A DNA stretch of 64,000 nt. It comes from Fusicatenibacter saccharivorans (GTDB lineage: Bacteria; Bacillota; Clostridia; Lachnospirales; Lachnospiraceae). A program made the position numbers and the translations under genes. This document shows, one piece after another, positions 8,559 through 17,511 of the stretch; the first letter of the stretch is position 1; each line of letters starts with the position of its first letter. The DNA lies in contig NZ_JADNOP010000006.1 of NCBI RefSeq assembly GCF_015557635.1, positions 124,001 to 188,000 of the forward strand, in the 5' to 3' direction. The notes beneath the pieces are model-generated. The model was not told where the DNA came from. It did no database searches and saw nothing but the letters and a program-made list of their open reading frames with translations.

Positions 8559-8596
8559 AAGTCACCGGTTCGAAATAGAACATGGTGACTTTTTTG
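8559..8596 (+). terminator. Rho-independent terminator after tandem Nudix gene
   Basis: Stem AAGTCACC / GGTGACTT followed directly by a T-run. Confidence 0.75.
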
Positions 8597-8623
8597 GATA
8601 TCGCGTAAATGAAATTTGTTTTT

Positions 8624-9217
8624 TTATTTCGCTGCTGCCTTTACCTGGCTAAACAGTCCGGATTTCTGAAGAGCCGGACGCAGTGCCATGTAGATGACAA
8701 CGGAAGCGATGGTGGAAAGTACGGCGTTGATGGAAGTTGCCGCTACGTTCCAGCTTAAGGTAACCTCTGCTGCCGGTTTTCCAAGAAGAACCAGTTTGTA
8801 GAAGTAACCGATGAGCGGATCGAAGATCACATTGAACAGAAGTCCGCCGATGGCTGCAAGCAGTGCCCATTTGAAGATCTGTTTCTGATCGGTCTGCTCG
8901 TTGATTTTACCGATTTTGTGTGCGATCAGTCCTGCGATGAGGCCGATGCAGAATTTTAAGATGAAGGTCTTTGGTGCGTATACCACATAGACCGGATCGA
9001 GAAGATCTCCGATGGTCATGCCGATCGCACCGCCGATTCCGCCGTAAACACCGCCGAGAATCAGTGCACCGAGCACACAGACAGCGTTTCCGAAATGGAT
9101 CGAGGTGGCATCTCCGCCTGGCAGCCAGATTTTGAACTGCAGGAAGGTGAAGACAACGTAGGAAAGGGCTGCAAAGACACCTGTCATTGCGATTTTCCAG
9201 ACTTTTTCATTTTTCAT
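8624..9217 (-). CDS. ECF transporter S component (vitamin-type, substrate unknown)
   Basis: A 197-residue, highly hydrophobic protein with five to six membrane helices. Near the N-terminus it has the S-component pattern of a positively charged start followed by a long helix and an Ala-rich AMTGVFAALSYVVF segment, where the AxxxA-type contact to the EcfT coupling protein is usually made. ECF S components bind a vitamin or precursor and use a shared EcfAA'T motor, which is not in this window. The substrate cannot be named; families of this shape include those for pyridoxine or thiamine precursors. RBS: GGAGTG upstream of the ATG at 9217. Its 110-base leader contains an inverted repeat GGAAC/GTTCC but no riboswitch that I recognise. 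Confidence 0.8.
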   Translation of the reverse strand: MKNEKVWKIAMTGVFAALSYVVFTFLQFKIWLPGGDATSIHFGNAVCVLGALILGGVYGGIGGAIGMTIGDLLDPVYVVYAPKTFILKFCIGLIAGLIAHKIGKINEQTDQKQIFKWALLAAIGGLLFNVIFDPLIGYFYKLVLLGKPAAEVTLSWNVAATSINAVLSTIASVVIYMALRPALQKSGLFSQVKAAAK

Positions 9218-9327
9218 AACAACGCACTCCTTTGGTATCTGGAACTTTCGTTCCTTGATTGCACCCTATTATAGGGAGTGGTGGCATGAAGAAAAAGTTC
9301 CAATTCCGGATTTTTTGACCAGACCAG

Positions 9328-9708
9328 TTATTTCCGGTACGATTTCATTTTTTCGTGTTCTTCTTTTAATTCTCTGTAGAGCTGCAGCGAATTCCACGCC
9401 TGGTTCTGCGTTGTGACGATGGCTTTGAGGGCGATCGGCGGCACTTTTTTCCGGCGCATTTCGGTGAGAAAAAGATCAAGTTTCCGCTCGGAAAAGCCGG
9501 CCATGACCATCATTGGTTCATCAAATCCGGCGCCGTCATAGGCTTCGGGGGATTCTGCAAATGCTTTATTTCCGGCAAGAAATCCGATCGACTGGAGATA
9601 CTGTTCCGGTTCCACAATGCGCACGCGGATACCGAGCTTTAAGAGAACCGGCTTTAAAAGCACAGCTGTTTTCGTTCCTTTGATCTGATATAAGAGTACG
9701 GTTTCCAT
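9328..9708 (-). CDS. DUF3783 family protein
   Basis: A 126-residue soluble protein whose sequence (METVLLYQ at the start, then a MVMAGFSERKLDLFL segment around the middle and a KKVPPIALKAIVT strand near residue 90) fits DUF3783, a family of unknown role common in Lachnospiraceae. The C-terminus is a charged helix. The ATG at 9708 has an AAAGGA site upstream; the frame extends to 9726 without a better start. The gene stands alone, divergent from the methyltransferase gene at 9872. No function can be assigned. Confidence 0.65.
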   Translation of the reverse strand: METVLLYQIKGTKTAVLLKPVLLKLGIRVRIVEPEQYLQSIGFLAGNKAFAESPEAYDGAGFDEPMMVMAGFSERKLDLFLTEMRRKKVPPIALKAIVTTQNQAWNSLQLYRELKEEHEKMKSYRK

Positions 9709-9871
9709 GAGAAAAATCCTTTCCACGGGCAGATTTCCGGATCAAATGCGCGGATGCCCAGAACTATGATATAAGAAATGTTTTGGAAAAACAATACTTT
9801 TATGGTATCATAGGAACGTACAATTCAGAACACGATAAATTTTGAGATAAAAGAGAAAGGAAACCAATAAA

Positions 9872-10738
9872 ATGTGGATAGCAGATGGATGGAAAGATTA
9901 TGAAGTGCTGGATACGTCCGGCGGAGAAAAACTGGAGCGGTGGGGAGATTACCTTCTGGTAAGACCAGACCCGCAGGTCATCTGGAACACGAAAAAAGAA
10001 AATCCGGGCTGGAAAAAGAAAAACGGCCATTATCACAGAAGCAGCAAGGGCGGCGGAGAATGGGAGTTTTTCCATCTGCCGGAGCAGTGGGAGATCAACT
10101 ATAAAGACCTGACCTTCCGCCTGAAACCGTTCAGCTTCAAACACACCGGCCTTTTCCCGGAGCAGGCAACGAACTGGGACTGGTTCGGCGATCTGATCCG
10201 CCGTGCCAACCGCCCGATTAAAGTGCTGAACCTGTTCGCCTACACGGGAGGCGCAACGCTCGCAGCGGCCGCAGCAGGCGCAAGCGTCACACATGTCGAT
10301 GCATCAAAAGGCATGGTCAACTGGGCAAAAGAGAACGCTGCCGTGTCCGGCCTTTCGGACAAGCCGATCCGCTGGCTTGTGGATGACTGCACCAAATTTG
10401 TCGAGCGCGAGATCCGCAGAGGCAACCACTACGACGCGATCATCATGGACCCGCCGTCCTACGGAAGAGGACCAAAGGGCGAGATCTGGAAAATCGAGGA
10501 GTCGATTCATCCGTTCATCAAGCTCTGCACGCAGCTCTTAAGCGATGACCCGCTGTTCTTCCTTGTGAATTCCTACACGACAGGACTTGCACCGGCTGTC
10601 CTGACGTACATGATTTCCCTGGAATTAAAACAGTACAAAGGCCACGTAGAAGCACAGGAAATCGGCCTTCCGGTCAAGTCGACCGGCCTTGTTCTGCCGT
10701 GCGGTGCATCGGGAAGATGGCAGTCTGACAACGTTTAA
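9872..10738 (+). CDS. Class I SAM-dependent methyltransferase, RlmI/RlmK-like
   Basis: A 288-residue protein with a Rossmann methyltransferase core: motif I NLFAYTGG from residue 120, an acidic residue at the end of strand 2 (HVDASKG), and the catalytic DPPSYGRG from Asp193. This combination is typical of the RlmI/RlmK/YxjB-like rRNA cytosine/guanine methyltransferases. The usual N-terminal PUA domain is absent or much reduced; instead residues 1-110 form a short Trp-rich region, as in many short Clostridia homologues. Target RNA is unknown. RBS AAAGGAAA lies before the ATG at 9872. It is followed by a 218-base gap before the aminotransferase gene. Confidence 0.8.
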   Translation: MWIADGWKDYEVLDTSGGEKLERWGDYLLVRPDPQVIWNTKKENPGWKKKNGHYHRSSKGGGEWEFFHLPEQWEINYKDLTFRLKPFSFKHTGLFPEQATNWDWFGDLIRRANRPIKVLNLFAYTGGATLAAAAAGASVTHVDASKGMVNWAKENAAVSGLSDKPIRWLVDDCTKFVEREIRRGNHYDAIIMDPPSYGRGPKGEIWKIEESIHPFIKLCTQLLSDDPLFFLVNSYTTGLAPAVLTYMISLELKQYKGHVEAQEIGLPVKSTGLVLPCGASGRWQSDNV

Positions 10739-10956
10739 AACATCTTTTGGCAGCGGACGTATGTCCGTCATACGAAAAACATTTGGCTGAAATTGCAGGA
10801 AATGAAGTATAAAACTGCAAAAAGTGGGATAAAATGCTGAAAAGTGTATAAAACATGCAAGTTCTCCTTGACAGAAACTCATGATCTGGTAAAATGGTCT
10901 TTAGTTGAGCAAGAAACCTGAAAAACGGGTAAGGAAAGTACAAGGGAGGACGTTTC

Positions 10957-12243
10957 ATGAAACCGTATATCGAATGGACCAAAGAAGAATTAGTTGCCGA
11001 GAAAGCCAGACTGGAGCAGGAATTTGCAGAGGTAAAAGCAAAAGGCCTCAATCTGAATATTTCCAGAGGAAAACCTGCAGCAGCCCAGTTAGATCTCACG
11101 GAAGGAATGCTTACCGTTCTCTCGAAAAATGAAGACACCTTCGCAGAAGATGGAACCGACTGCCGGAACTACGGCGTGCTGACCGGTATTCCGGAAGCAA
11201 GAAAACTGATCGGAGATATCTGTGAGGTTCCGGCGGAAAACGTCATCGTTTACGGAAACGCCAGCCTTACCATTATGTTTGATACCGTAGCACGTTCGTT
11301 CCTGAAGGGCGTTGCAGGCTGCACTCCGTGGAACAAGCTGGACAAAGTAAAATTCCTCTGTCCGGTACCGGGCTATGACCGTCACTTCGGTGTAACCGAG
11401 TACTTCGGCGTTGAGATGATCAATGTTCCGATGACGCCGGAAGGACCGGACATGGACATGGTAGAAAAACTCGTTGCAGAAGATGACGCCATCAAGGGAA
11501 TCTGGTGTGTACCGAAATACTCCAACCCGCAGGGCTACACCTACTCCGATGAGACCGTCAGAAGATTTGCAAACCTGAAACCGGCAGCCAAAGACTTCCG
11601 TATTTTCTGGGATAATGCATATATCATCCATCACCTGTATGATGACAGACAGGATCACCTGCTGAACATCATCGAGGAGTGCGAGAAAGCCGGAAATCCG
11701 GATATGGTCTATGAGTTCGTATCCACCTCGAAAGTAAGCTATCCGGGAGCCGGAATTGCAGCTCTCATTTCTTCTGAGGCAAACCTCAAAGAGGCACAGG
11801 AGTACATGAACTTCCAGATCATCGGTCATGATAAACTGAATCAGCTGCGCCATGTAAAATTCTTCCAGAACCTGGACGGCGTGATGAATCAGATGAAAAA
11901 GCATGCTGAGATCTTAAGACCGAAATTCGAGGCAATTCTGCAGGTAATGGATCAGGAGCTGAGCGGCCTTGGCATCGCTTCCTGGACAAAACCGAACGGC
12001 GGATACTTTATCTCCTTCGATGCGATGGAGGGATGCGCAAAGAAGATCGTTGCAAAGGCAAACGAGGCCGGTCTTACCATGACAGGCGCGGGCGCAACGT
12101 ATCCATATCACAACGATCCGCAGGATTCCAACATCCGTATTGCACCGTCTTTCCCGACACCGGAAGAGCTGGAAATCGCAGGTCAGGTATTCGTGCTGAG
12201 TGTCAAACTGGTCAGCGTGGATAAGATTCTGGAAAGCAAATAA
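10957..12243 (+). CDS. Class Ic aminotransferase (putative aspartate aminotransferase)
   Basis: A 428-residue PLP enzyme. The opening LNISRGKPAAAQLDLTEG, the segment YGVLTGIPEARKLIGDICEV and the PLP lysine (Lys259 in STSKVSYPGAG) mark the class I subgroup Ic family, whose mycobacterial member is the main aspartate aminotransferase. The reaction is likely aspartate plus 2-oxoglutarate to oxaloacetate and glutamate. The ATG at 10957 follows GGGAGGA. It is a single gene followed by a strong terminator; a run of AT-rich sequence upstream probably contains its promoter. Family assignment is sure, substrate range is inferred. Confidence 0.88.
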   Translation: MKPYIEWTKEELVAEKARLEQEFAEVKAKGLNLNISRGKPAAAQLDLTEGMLTVLSKNEDTFAEDGTDCRNYGVLTGIPEARKLIGDICEVPAENVIVYGNASLTIMFDTVARSFLKGVAGCTPWNKLDKVKFLCPVPGYDRHFGVTEYFGVEMINVPMTPEGPDMDMVEKLVAEDDAIKGIWCVPKYSNPQGYTYSDETVRRFANLKPAAKDFRIFWDNAYIIHHLYDDRQDHLLNIIEECEKAGNPDMVYEFVSTSKVSYPGAGIAALISSEANLKEAQEYMNFQIIGHDKLNQLRHVKFFQNLDGVMNQMKKHAEILRPKFEAILQVMDQELSGLGIASWTKPNGGYFISFDAMEGCAKKIVAKANEAGLTMTGAGATYPYHNDPQDSNIRIAPSFPTPEELEIAGQVFVLSVKLVSVDKILESK

Positions 12244-12260
12244 CAGATAAGTAAAAATAC

Positions 12261-12326
12261 AAAAGCCGGATTCTCCCGGGGGACACAGTTTTTGTGAACT
12301 CTGGTGTGGGAGTTCCGGCTTTTTTC
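12261..12326 (+). terminator. Rho-independent terminator after aminotransferase
   Basis: Arms AAAAGCCGGA (12261-12270) and TCCGGCTTTT (12314-12323), with further internal pairing, followed by a T-run. Confidence 0.85.
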
Positions 12327-12373
12327 TATTAGAAAGTTAAAAAGAAATTTTCTATGGGACAGAAAGGAAAAAC

Positions 12374-13792
12374 ATGAAAAAGAAAGTAATAGGAATTGCC
12401 GCAGGAATCATACTCCTTGCGGCCGCAGGCAGTTACGCGGGCGTGGGGCATTACTATGCATCCCACTTTTTCCCGAAAACCGCGATCAACGGACTGAACT
12501 GCGCAGGGCTGACCGCAGAGCAGGTCAAAGAGGAAATTCAGAAGCACATTGTGGATTATACACTCAGCATTACCGAGCGCGGTGGAAAAACAGAGACATT
12601 AAGCGGCACGGAGATCGGCCTCACGTATGTGGACGACCACGCGGTGGAAAAACTGCTGGAGTCCCAGAATACTCTTGCATGGCCTGCATTCTATTGGAAA
12701 GAGAAAGAAAACCAGGTGGCGGCGGACTCTGTCTATGACAAAGAAATGGTGCAGGAAAAACTGCAGACGATGGAAGGGTTTCAGGAAGAACAGCAGGAAG
12801 CGCCGACGGATGCGTATCTGACGGATGACGGAACCTCGTACGTTATTGTGCCGGAAACAGAGGGCGAGCAGGTGGACTATGAGAAGGCGGAGCAGGCTGT
12901 CATCGAGGCGCTGGATGCCGGAGCGGCGAGCGTGGATCTGGAAGAAAAAGATGTTTACCGGAAACCGGACATTACGCAGGATGATGAAGCACTGAATGGG
13001 AAAATGGCGGAACTGAACCACCTGACAGCGGCGCGGATCACGTATGCAATCGGTGAAAACAGCTATGCCATAGACCGGGCGACCTTACAGAGCTGGCTCG
13101 TACAGGGGGAGGATGGAACCTACACGATTTCGCAGGACGAAGCGGCAGCTTTTGTGCGCCATATGGCGTATGAGACGGACACCTTCGGGCTGGCGCATAC
13201 CTTCAAAACGAGTCTTGGCGCGACCATTAACCTGAATGCGGGCGGCGATTACGGCTGGTGCATCGACAAGGAGGAGACGACGCAGGCACTTCTGCAGGCG
13301 ATCGAGGACGAAACACAGGGAAATCTCGACCCGGTTTACCTCTATACGGCCAATGACCGCTCGGCCAATGATATCGGAAATACATACGTCGAGGTGTGCA
13401 TTTCCCAGCAGAAAATGTGGTGCTACAAGGATGGCGTTCTGGTGACGGAAACACCGGTCACAACGGGCAATCATGCGACGGGCTATGACACTCCGGCAGG
13501 CAGTGTCTGGGCGGTGGATGCGAAAAAAAGTGACTGTGATTTCAAGCTCTATCCGAGCCATGTCATGTTCTGGCTTCCGTTTAACGGCGACGTCGGAATC
13601 CACGATGCGAGCTGGCGTACCGAGTACGGCGGGGACATCTATCTGACGAACGGATCCCACGGATGTGTGAATACCCCATACACAGAAGCAGAAAAAGTGT
13701 TCAATGCTATTGAAATTGGTGACCCGGTTATCGTATACTATAGCCTGGATGATGTAACCGGGCCGCAGCCTACACAGAAAAACAGCCTGTAG
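12374..13792 (+). CDS. L,D-transpeptidase (YkuD) with peptidoglycan-binding domain
   Basis: A 472-residue membrane-anchored protein. An N-terminal signal anchor (residues 3-28) is followed by a PG_binding_4-like region (about 35-330) and a C-terminal YkuD domain (about 345-460) with the catalytic motif SHGCVNTP, His429 and Cys431. Such enzymes make 3-3 cross-links between meso-diaminopimelate residues in peptidoglycan or attach proteins to it, outside the membrane. It lies upstream of ddl and murF on the same strand, 55 bases before ddl, which agrees with a wall-synthesis role. The start ATG follows AGAAAGGAAA. Confidence 0.92.
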   Translation: MKKKVIGIAAGIILLAAAGSYAGVGHYYASHFFPKTAINGLNCAGLTAEQVKEEIQKHIVDYTLSITERGGKTETLSGTEIGLTYVDDHAVEKLLESQNTLAWPAFYWKEKENQVAADSVYDKEMVQEKLQTMEGFQEEQQEAPTDAYLTDDGTSYVIVPETEGEQVDYEKAEQAVIEALDAGAASVDLEEKDVYRKPDITQDDEALNGKMAELNHLTAARITYAIGENSYAIDRATLQSWLVQGEDGTYTISQDEAAAFVRHMAYETDTFGLAHTFKTSLGATINLNAGGDYGWCIDKEETTQALLQAIEDETQGNLDPVYLYTANDRSANDIGNTYVEVCISQQKMWCYKDGVLVTETPVTTGNHATGYDTPAGSVWAVDAKKSDCDFKLYPSHVMFWLPFNGDVGIHDASWRTEYGGDIYLTNGSHGCVNTPYTEAEKVFNAIEIGDPVIVYYSLDDVTGPQPTQKNSL

Positions 13793-13847
13793 GAAAAACG
13801 CTTAAGCATCACAGCAGAAGCACATCAAATAAAGGAGATTTTGATAG

Positions 13848-14897
13848 ATGAAAATAGTAGTATTAGCTGGAGGAACCAGCACGGAACGTTCGGTATCCAT
13901 TACATCGGGAACTATGGTCTGCAAGGCACTCCGCGAGAAAAACCATCAGGCAGTTCTGGTAGACGTTTTCTGCGGTATCGATGTGAAGGGGAACCTGGAA
14001 GATGTATTTGCAGAGGAGGCGTACGATATAGACAAAGCAGCAGAATATATGCACAGCTTTGATGCAGGATTAAACGAAATGATCGAATCCCGCCGCAGAT
14101 TTTTCGGACCGAACGTACTGGAACTCTGCGAGGCAGCGGATGTTGTTTTCCTTGCCCTGCATGGCGCAAACGGAGAGGACGGAAAGGTACAGGCTACGTT
14201 CGATCTGCTCGGCATTCCGTATACCGGAACGGGCTATTTAAGCAGCGCCCTCGCAATGGACAAATCCATCACAAAACAGTTCTTCCGTGCACACCATGTG
14301 CCGACCCCGAACGGCGTGACCCTGAAAAAAGGCCAGGAGAGCGAGCCTTTGTCCGGCTTTGGCCTGGAGCTTCCGGTTGTCGTAAAACCGTGCTGCGGCG
14401 GTTCCAGTGTCGGTGTCTATATTGCACACACGAACGAAGAATACTGGCAGGCTATGAAGGATGCTTTCTCCTACGAACCGGAGGTTGTCGTTGAGGAGTA
14501 TATCGAGGGAAGAGAGTTCTCCGTTGGCGTGGTAGACGGAAAGGCTTACCCGATCATCGAGATTGCACCGATCGAAGGCTTCTATGATTACACGAACAAA
14601 TACAAAGCCGGAGCTACTGTTGATACCTGCCCGGCCGTACTGACGGAGGAGCAGACGAAAGAAATGCAGAAGCACGCAGAGGACGGCGCTGCCGCTCTCG
14701 GTATCGAAAACTACTGCCGTCTCGACTTTATGATGCGCAAGGACGGAAGAATGTACTGCCTCGAGGCAAACACCCTTCCGGGCATGACCCCGACCAGCCT
14801 TCTGCCGCAGGAGGCACAGGTACTCGGCATTTCCTATCCGGAACTCTGCGAGCTGCTGATCCAGCTTTCTCTCAGAAAAAGAGGTAACAACGCATGA
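13848..14897 (+). CDS. ddl: D-alanine--D-alanine ligase
   Basis: A 349-residue ATP-grasp enzyme. VVLAGGTSTERSVSITSG at the N-terminus, LALHGANGEDGKVQ, the PVVVKPCCGGSSVGV loop and the C-terminal LEANTLPGMTPTSLLP are all family landmarks. It joins two D-alanines for the peptidoglycan stem peptide. The Tyr-type or Phe-type active-site choice was not examined in detail. RBS AAAGGAG lies before the ATG. The stop overlaps the murF start in ATGA, so the two are coupled; MurF uses the product directly. Confidence 0.96.
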   Translation: MKIVVLAGGTSTERSVSITSGTMVCKALREKNHQAVLVDVFCGIDVKGNLEDVFAEEAYDIDKAAEYMHSFDAGLNEMIESRRRFFGPNVLELCEAADVVFLALHGANGEDGKVQATFDLLGIPYTGTGYLSSALAMDKSITKQFFRAHHVPTPNGVTLKKGQESEPLSGFGLELPVVVKPCCGGSSVGVYIAHTNEEYWQAMKDAFSYEPEVVVEEYIEGREFSVGVVDGKAYPIIEIAPIEGFYDYTNKYKAGATVDTCPAVLTEEQTKEMQKHAEDGAAALGIENYCRLDFMMRKDGRMYCLEANTLPGMTPTSLLPQEAQVLGISYPELCELLIQLSLRKRGNNA

Positions 14898-16273
14898 AAA
14901 ATATGACACTTGCGCACATCACAGAGGTGTGCGGCGGAATCTACTTCGGACCGGAAGAAAAGAAAACAGCGGAAGTCACGGATATCGTGACGGACAGCCG
15001 GAAAGCGGGAGAGGGAAGCCTCTTCGTTGCAATTCCGGGTGAGCGTGTGGACGGCCATAAATTTATCCCGAACGTGGCTTCCCAGGGCGCACTTGCTGTC
15101 ATTTCCGAGCAGAAACTTGAAACACCGCCATGCCCGTATATCCTCGTGAAGGATTCCATGGAGGCCATTAAAGCAATGGCAGAATACTATATGCAGCAGC
15201 TCAATATTCCGGTTGTCGGCATTACGGGAAGTGTTGGAAAGACCAGTACAAAGGAGACGATCGCGTCGGTGCTGGCGCAGAAATACCGTGTGCTGAAAAC
15301 GGATGCGAACTTTAACAATGAGCTGGGACTGTCACTTACTGTTTTCCGCCTGCGCGAGGAGGATGAGATGGCGGTTCTCGAGATGGGAATCGACGATTTC
15401 GGCCAGATGCACCGTCTGGCGAAGATCGCGCGCCCGGAGACTGCAGTCATCACGAATATCGGCTGGTGCCATCTGGAAAATCTGAAGACGCGAGATGGTA
15501 TTTTACAGGCAAAAACCGAGATCTTTGATCATCTGCGTGAGAACGGGCACATTATCATCAATGGGGACGATGATAAGCTGTCTACTGTTGGAACGGTTCA
15601 CGGCATCAAGCCGGTTCATTTCGGATTGGATGAAAAGAACGAATATTATGCCGATGAGATCGAGAGCCAGGGCTTCCGCGGCATTTCCTGCCGGATTCAT
15701 ACCCCGCAGGGGAGCTTTTCTGCACTGATTCCGATTCCGGGACGCCATATGGTTTACAATGCGCTGGCCGGAACCGCAGTCGGATGCACGTACGGGCTGA
15801 CGCTGGAGCAGATCAAACAGGGAATCGAGACACTGCAGTCGGTGAGCGGAAGATTCCACATCATCGAGACAGGAAAATACACCGTTGTCGATGACTGCTA
15901 CAACGCAAACCCGGTTTCGATGAAGGCATCTCTCGATGTTCTGAAAGAGGCGAAGGGAAGAAAAGTGGCTGTACTCGGCGATATGGGCGAGCTTGGAACC
16001 GATGAGGCAGCACTTCACGCCGAAGTCGGCACACACGCCGGAACCTGCGGCATTGACGCCCTCTACTGTGCGGGACCGCTCTGCGAGCATCTTGCAAAAG
16101 CGGCAAAAGAGGCTGATTCGAAGCTTGAGGTACGCCACTTTGCAGACCGCGAGAGCCTGATGGCAGAACTGCCGAAGCTCTTACAGGACGGCGATCAGAT
16201 TCTGGTAAAGGCATCGCATTTTATGGAATATGGAAAGATTGTGGAGATGCTTGAAACAGCACAGAAATTATGA
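14894..16273 (+). CDS. murF: UDP-MurNAc-tripeptide--D-alanyl-D-alanine ligase
   Basis: A 459-residue Mur ligase with all three domains: N-terminal uridine-binding region (VTDSRKAGEGSLFVAIPGER), central ATPase with VVGITGSVGKTSTKET around residue 108, and C-terminal Rossmann domain beginning near DDCYNANPVSMKASL. It adds D-Ala-D-Ala to the UDP-MurNAc tripeptide in the cytoplasm. It overlaps ddl by four bases. The 3' end carries a promoter-like sequence for the small toxin gene that follows, so its last codons do double duty. Confidence 0.96.
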   Translation: MKNMTLAHITEVCGGIYFGPEEKKTAEVTDIVTDSRKAGEGSLFVAIPGERVDGHKFIPNVASQGALAVISEQKLETPPCPYILVKDSMEAIKAMAEYYMQQLNIPVVGITGSVGKTSTKETIASVLAQKYRVLKTDANFNNELGLSLTVFRLREEDEMAVLEMGIDDFGQMHRLAKIARPETAVITNIGWCHLENLKTRDGILQAKTEIFDHLRENGHIIINGDDDKLSTVGTVHGIKPVHFGLDEKNEYYADEIESQGFRGISCRIHTPQGSFSALIPIPGRHMVYNALAGTAVGCTYGLTLEQIKQGIETLQSVSGRFHIIETGKYTVVDDCYNANPVSMKASLDVLKEAKGRKVAVLGDMGELGTDEAALHAEVGTHAGTCGIDALYCAGPLCEHLAKAAKEADSKLEVRHFADRESLMAELPKLLQDGDQILVKASHFMEYGKIVEMLETAQKL

Positions 16274-16279
16274 TAAAAT
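16251..16279 (+). promoter_or_regulatory. Promoter candidate of the small toxin gene
   Basis: TTGAAA at 16251-16256 and TAAAAT at 16274-16279, with a 17-base spacer, lie across the murF stop codon. This fits a sigma-A promoter reading toward the toxin ORF at 16355 and leaves a leader of about 70 bases. Confidence 0.5.
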
Positions 16280-16312
16280 TTTAAACTGGAAAGTACCCAT
16301 GACAGGGTGGTA

Positions 16313-16347
16313 GCCTCCCGAGCTAATGAATACATAGGAAGGGAGGT
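16313..16347 (+). promoter_or_regulatory. RBS-sequestering hairpin of the toxin mRNA
   Basis: GCCTCCC at 16313-16319 can pair with GGGAGGT at 16341-16347. The second arm is the ribosome binding site of the ORF at 16355. Such 5' pairing that blocks translation is a known feature of type I toxin mRNAs. Pairing is seen; regulation is inferred. Confidence 0.5.
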
Positions 16348-16354
16348 GGCGTAA

Positions 16355-16471
16355 ATGACAGCATACGAAATTATTATGGTTTTTCTGGGAATCTTAGCTT
16401 TACTGATTTCCTTCGGAGGCTTCATCATTGCGTTGCTTACCTTTCTCGATAAGAGAAATAAGCGAAAATAA
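16355..16471 (+). CDS. Small type I toxin-like membrane peptide (Hol-Tox / TxpA-BsrG-like), 38 aa
   Basis: This ORF is too short for most gene finders. It encodes 38 residues: MTAYEIIMVF at the start, one hydrophobic helix (about residues 6-30) and a basic end, DKRNKRK. The opening M-T-x-Y-E-x-x-M resembles B. subtilis TxpA and BsrG toxins and the putative holin-like toxin family. A strong ribosome binding site (GGGAGGTGG) lies six bases upstream and can be masked by an upstream repeat. Two hairpins follow the stop codon (16476-16503 and 16536-16570); the first, read on the minus strand, is followed by T-rich sequence, so an antisense RNA could end there. These peptides insert into the membrane when the antitoxin RNA is lost. 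The antitoxin RNA is not proven. Confidence 0.75.
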   Translation: MTAYEIIMVFLGILALLISFGGFIIALLTFLDKRNKRK

Positions 16472-16475
16472 AAAT

Positions 16476-16503
16476 GCCTACCCCGTCGGCAAACGGGATA
16501 GGC
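16476..16503. terminator. Hairpin just after the toxin stop, possible end of an antisense RNA
   Basis: GCCTACCCCGT (16476-16486) pairs with ACGGGATAGGC (16493-16503) with one mismatch. On the minus strand it is followed by ATTTTTA, which would suit termination of an antisense transcript entering the toxin gene from its 3' side. Confidence 0.4.
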
Positions 16504-16535
16504 GGTGTTCGTAAGAACATTTAACCCTTTTCTCG

Positions 16536-16570
16536 AGAGCATCCACTTTGGAGTGGGTGCTTTCTTTTTA
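16536..16570 (+). terminator. Rho-independent terminator of the toxin transcript
   Basis: Stem GCATCCACT / AGTGGGTGC with a TTGG loop, followed by TTTCTTTTTA. Confidence 0.75.
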
Positions 16571-16602
16571 TATATTTATTATATCGCAGGGGTCTGGCAT
16601 TT

Positions 16603-17334
16603 TCAAGCATTTTCTTTCAATTGTTCTAATAGAATGTTTTTCGTATAATTTCCAATCTCTTTTTTCTCTTCCTTCGTAAGCTCGCCCGGAATGATCGGCT
16701 TGCCGTACGTTACGGTAACGTGGGTACCGCGGATCTTCGGGAAATGTGCTTCCAGAATTTCTCTGGATCCGGAAATCGAAAGCGGAATGATCGGGCAGCC
16801 GGTTTTCGTTGCCATCTTGAATGAACCGTTGTGGAACTCGCCGAGCTCCAGCTCGCTCTCCGTCTTGCCGCGGGTACCCTCCGGGAAGATACAGATGGAA
16901 GTGCCGCTCTTGATCTCCTCACATCCGGAGAGAATCATCTGCAGACCCTGCTTGATGTCGGAACGGTCGAGAAACAGGCAGTGGATGAGTTCCATCCAGT
17001 TCTTTAACAGCGGAATGCGTGAAAGTTCTTTTTTGGCGACAAATCCGCAGGAACCCGGAACCGTTGTATAGGTTACAAGGATATCGAAATAGCTGCGGTG
17101 ATTGCCGATGTATAGAACAGCCCGGTCCTTCGGAATATTTTCCTGACCTTTTACGGTGATCTTCGTGCCGGAAAAAAACAGAATTACGCGAAAAATCCAG
17201 CGGATCAGGGAGCGGCTTACCTTGTCACAGACCTCCGGCTTTTTCTTCCGGATCAGAAGCAGAACAAGAAGCACCGGGATCGACAGAATCAGATACAGAA
17301 AAGCGGTCAGAATGACCAGAATAAAACGAATCAT
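16603..17334 (-). CDS. plsC: 1-acyl-sn-glycerol-3-phosphate acyltransferase
   Basis: A 243-residue enzyme with an N-terminal membrane helix pair (residues 2-28 and about 45-60), the acyltransferase motif NHRSYFD (H-x4-D) and the FPEGTRGK motif. It adds the second acyl chain to lysophosphatidic acid, giving phosphatidic acid at the membrane. The open frame begins at 17373, but the ATG at 17334 follows GAGGAGA and starts the hydrophobic segment directly. It stands alone, convergent with the small toxin gene. The window does not show other phospholipid genes nearby. Confidence 0.92.
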   Translation of the reverse strand: MIRFILVILTAFLYLILSIPVLLVLLLIRKKKPEVCDKVSRSLIRWIFRVILFFSGTKITVKGQENIPKDRAVLYIGNHRSYFDILVTYTTVPGSCGFVAKKELSRIPLLKNWMELIHCLFLDRSDIKQGLQMILSGCEEIKSGTSICIFPEGTRGKTESELELGEFHNGSFKMATKTGCPIIPLSISGSREILEAHFPKIRGTHVTVTYGKPIIPGELTKEEKKEIGNYTKNILLEQLKENA

Positions 17335-17511
17335 GAATCTTTTTCTCCTCTTGGTAAAAATAGTGATATTCAATTATTGCGTACTTTTCAGTATACGTCA
17401 TATATGGGGCGGGTTGCAATAACTTTCGTCTTTTTCGGAAAAAGATTTTGCGTCATAGAAGACTGTGGCCCGTCATACAATGGATAGAAAGAGCGGGAAG
17501 CGGCGTTTGGA

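Noticed and set aside
9218-9327. Riboswitch in front of the ECF S-component gene
   Set aside because: The leader holds a short inverted repeat but I could not match it to preQ1, THF, TPP or another vitamin riboswitch.
11089-11904. 271-codon minus-strand frame opposite the class Ic aminotransferase
   Set aside because: Shadow of the plus-strand gene; no domain, no ribosome binding site.
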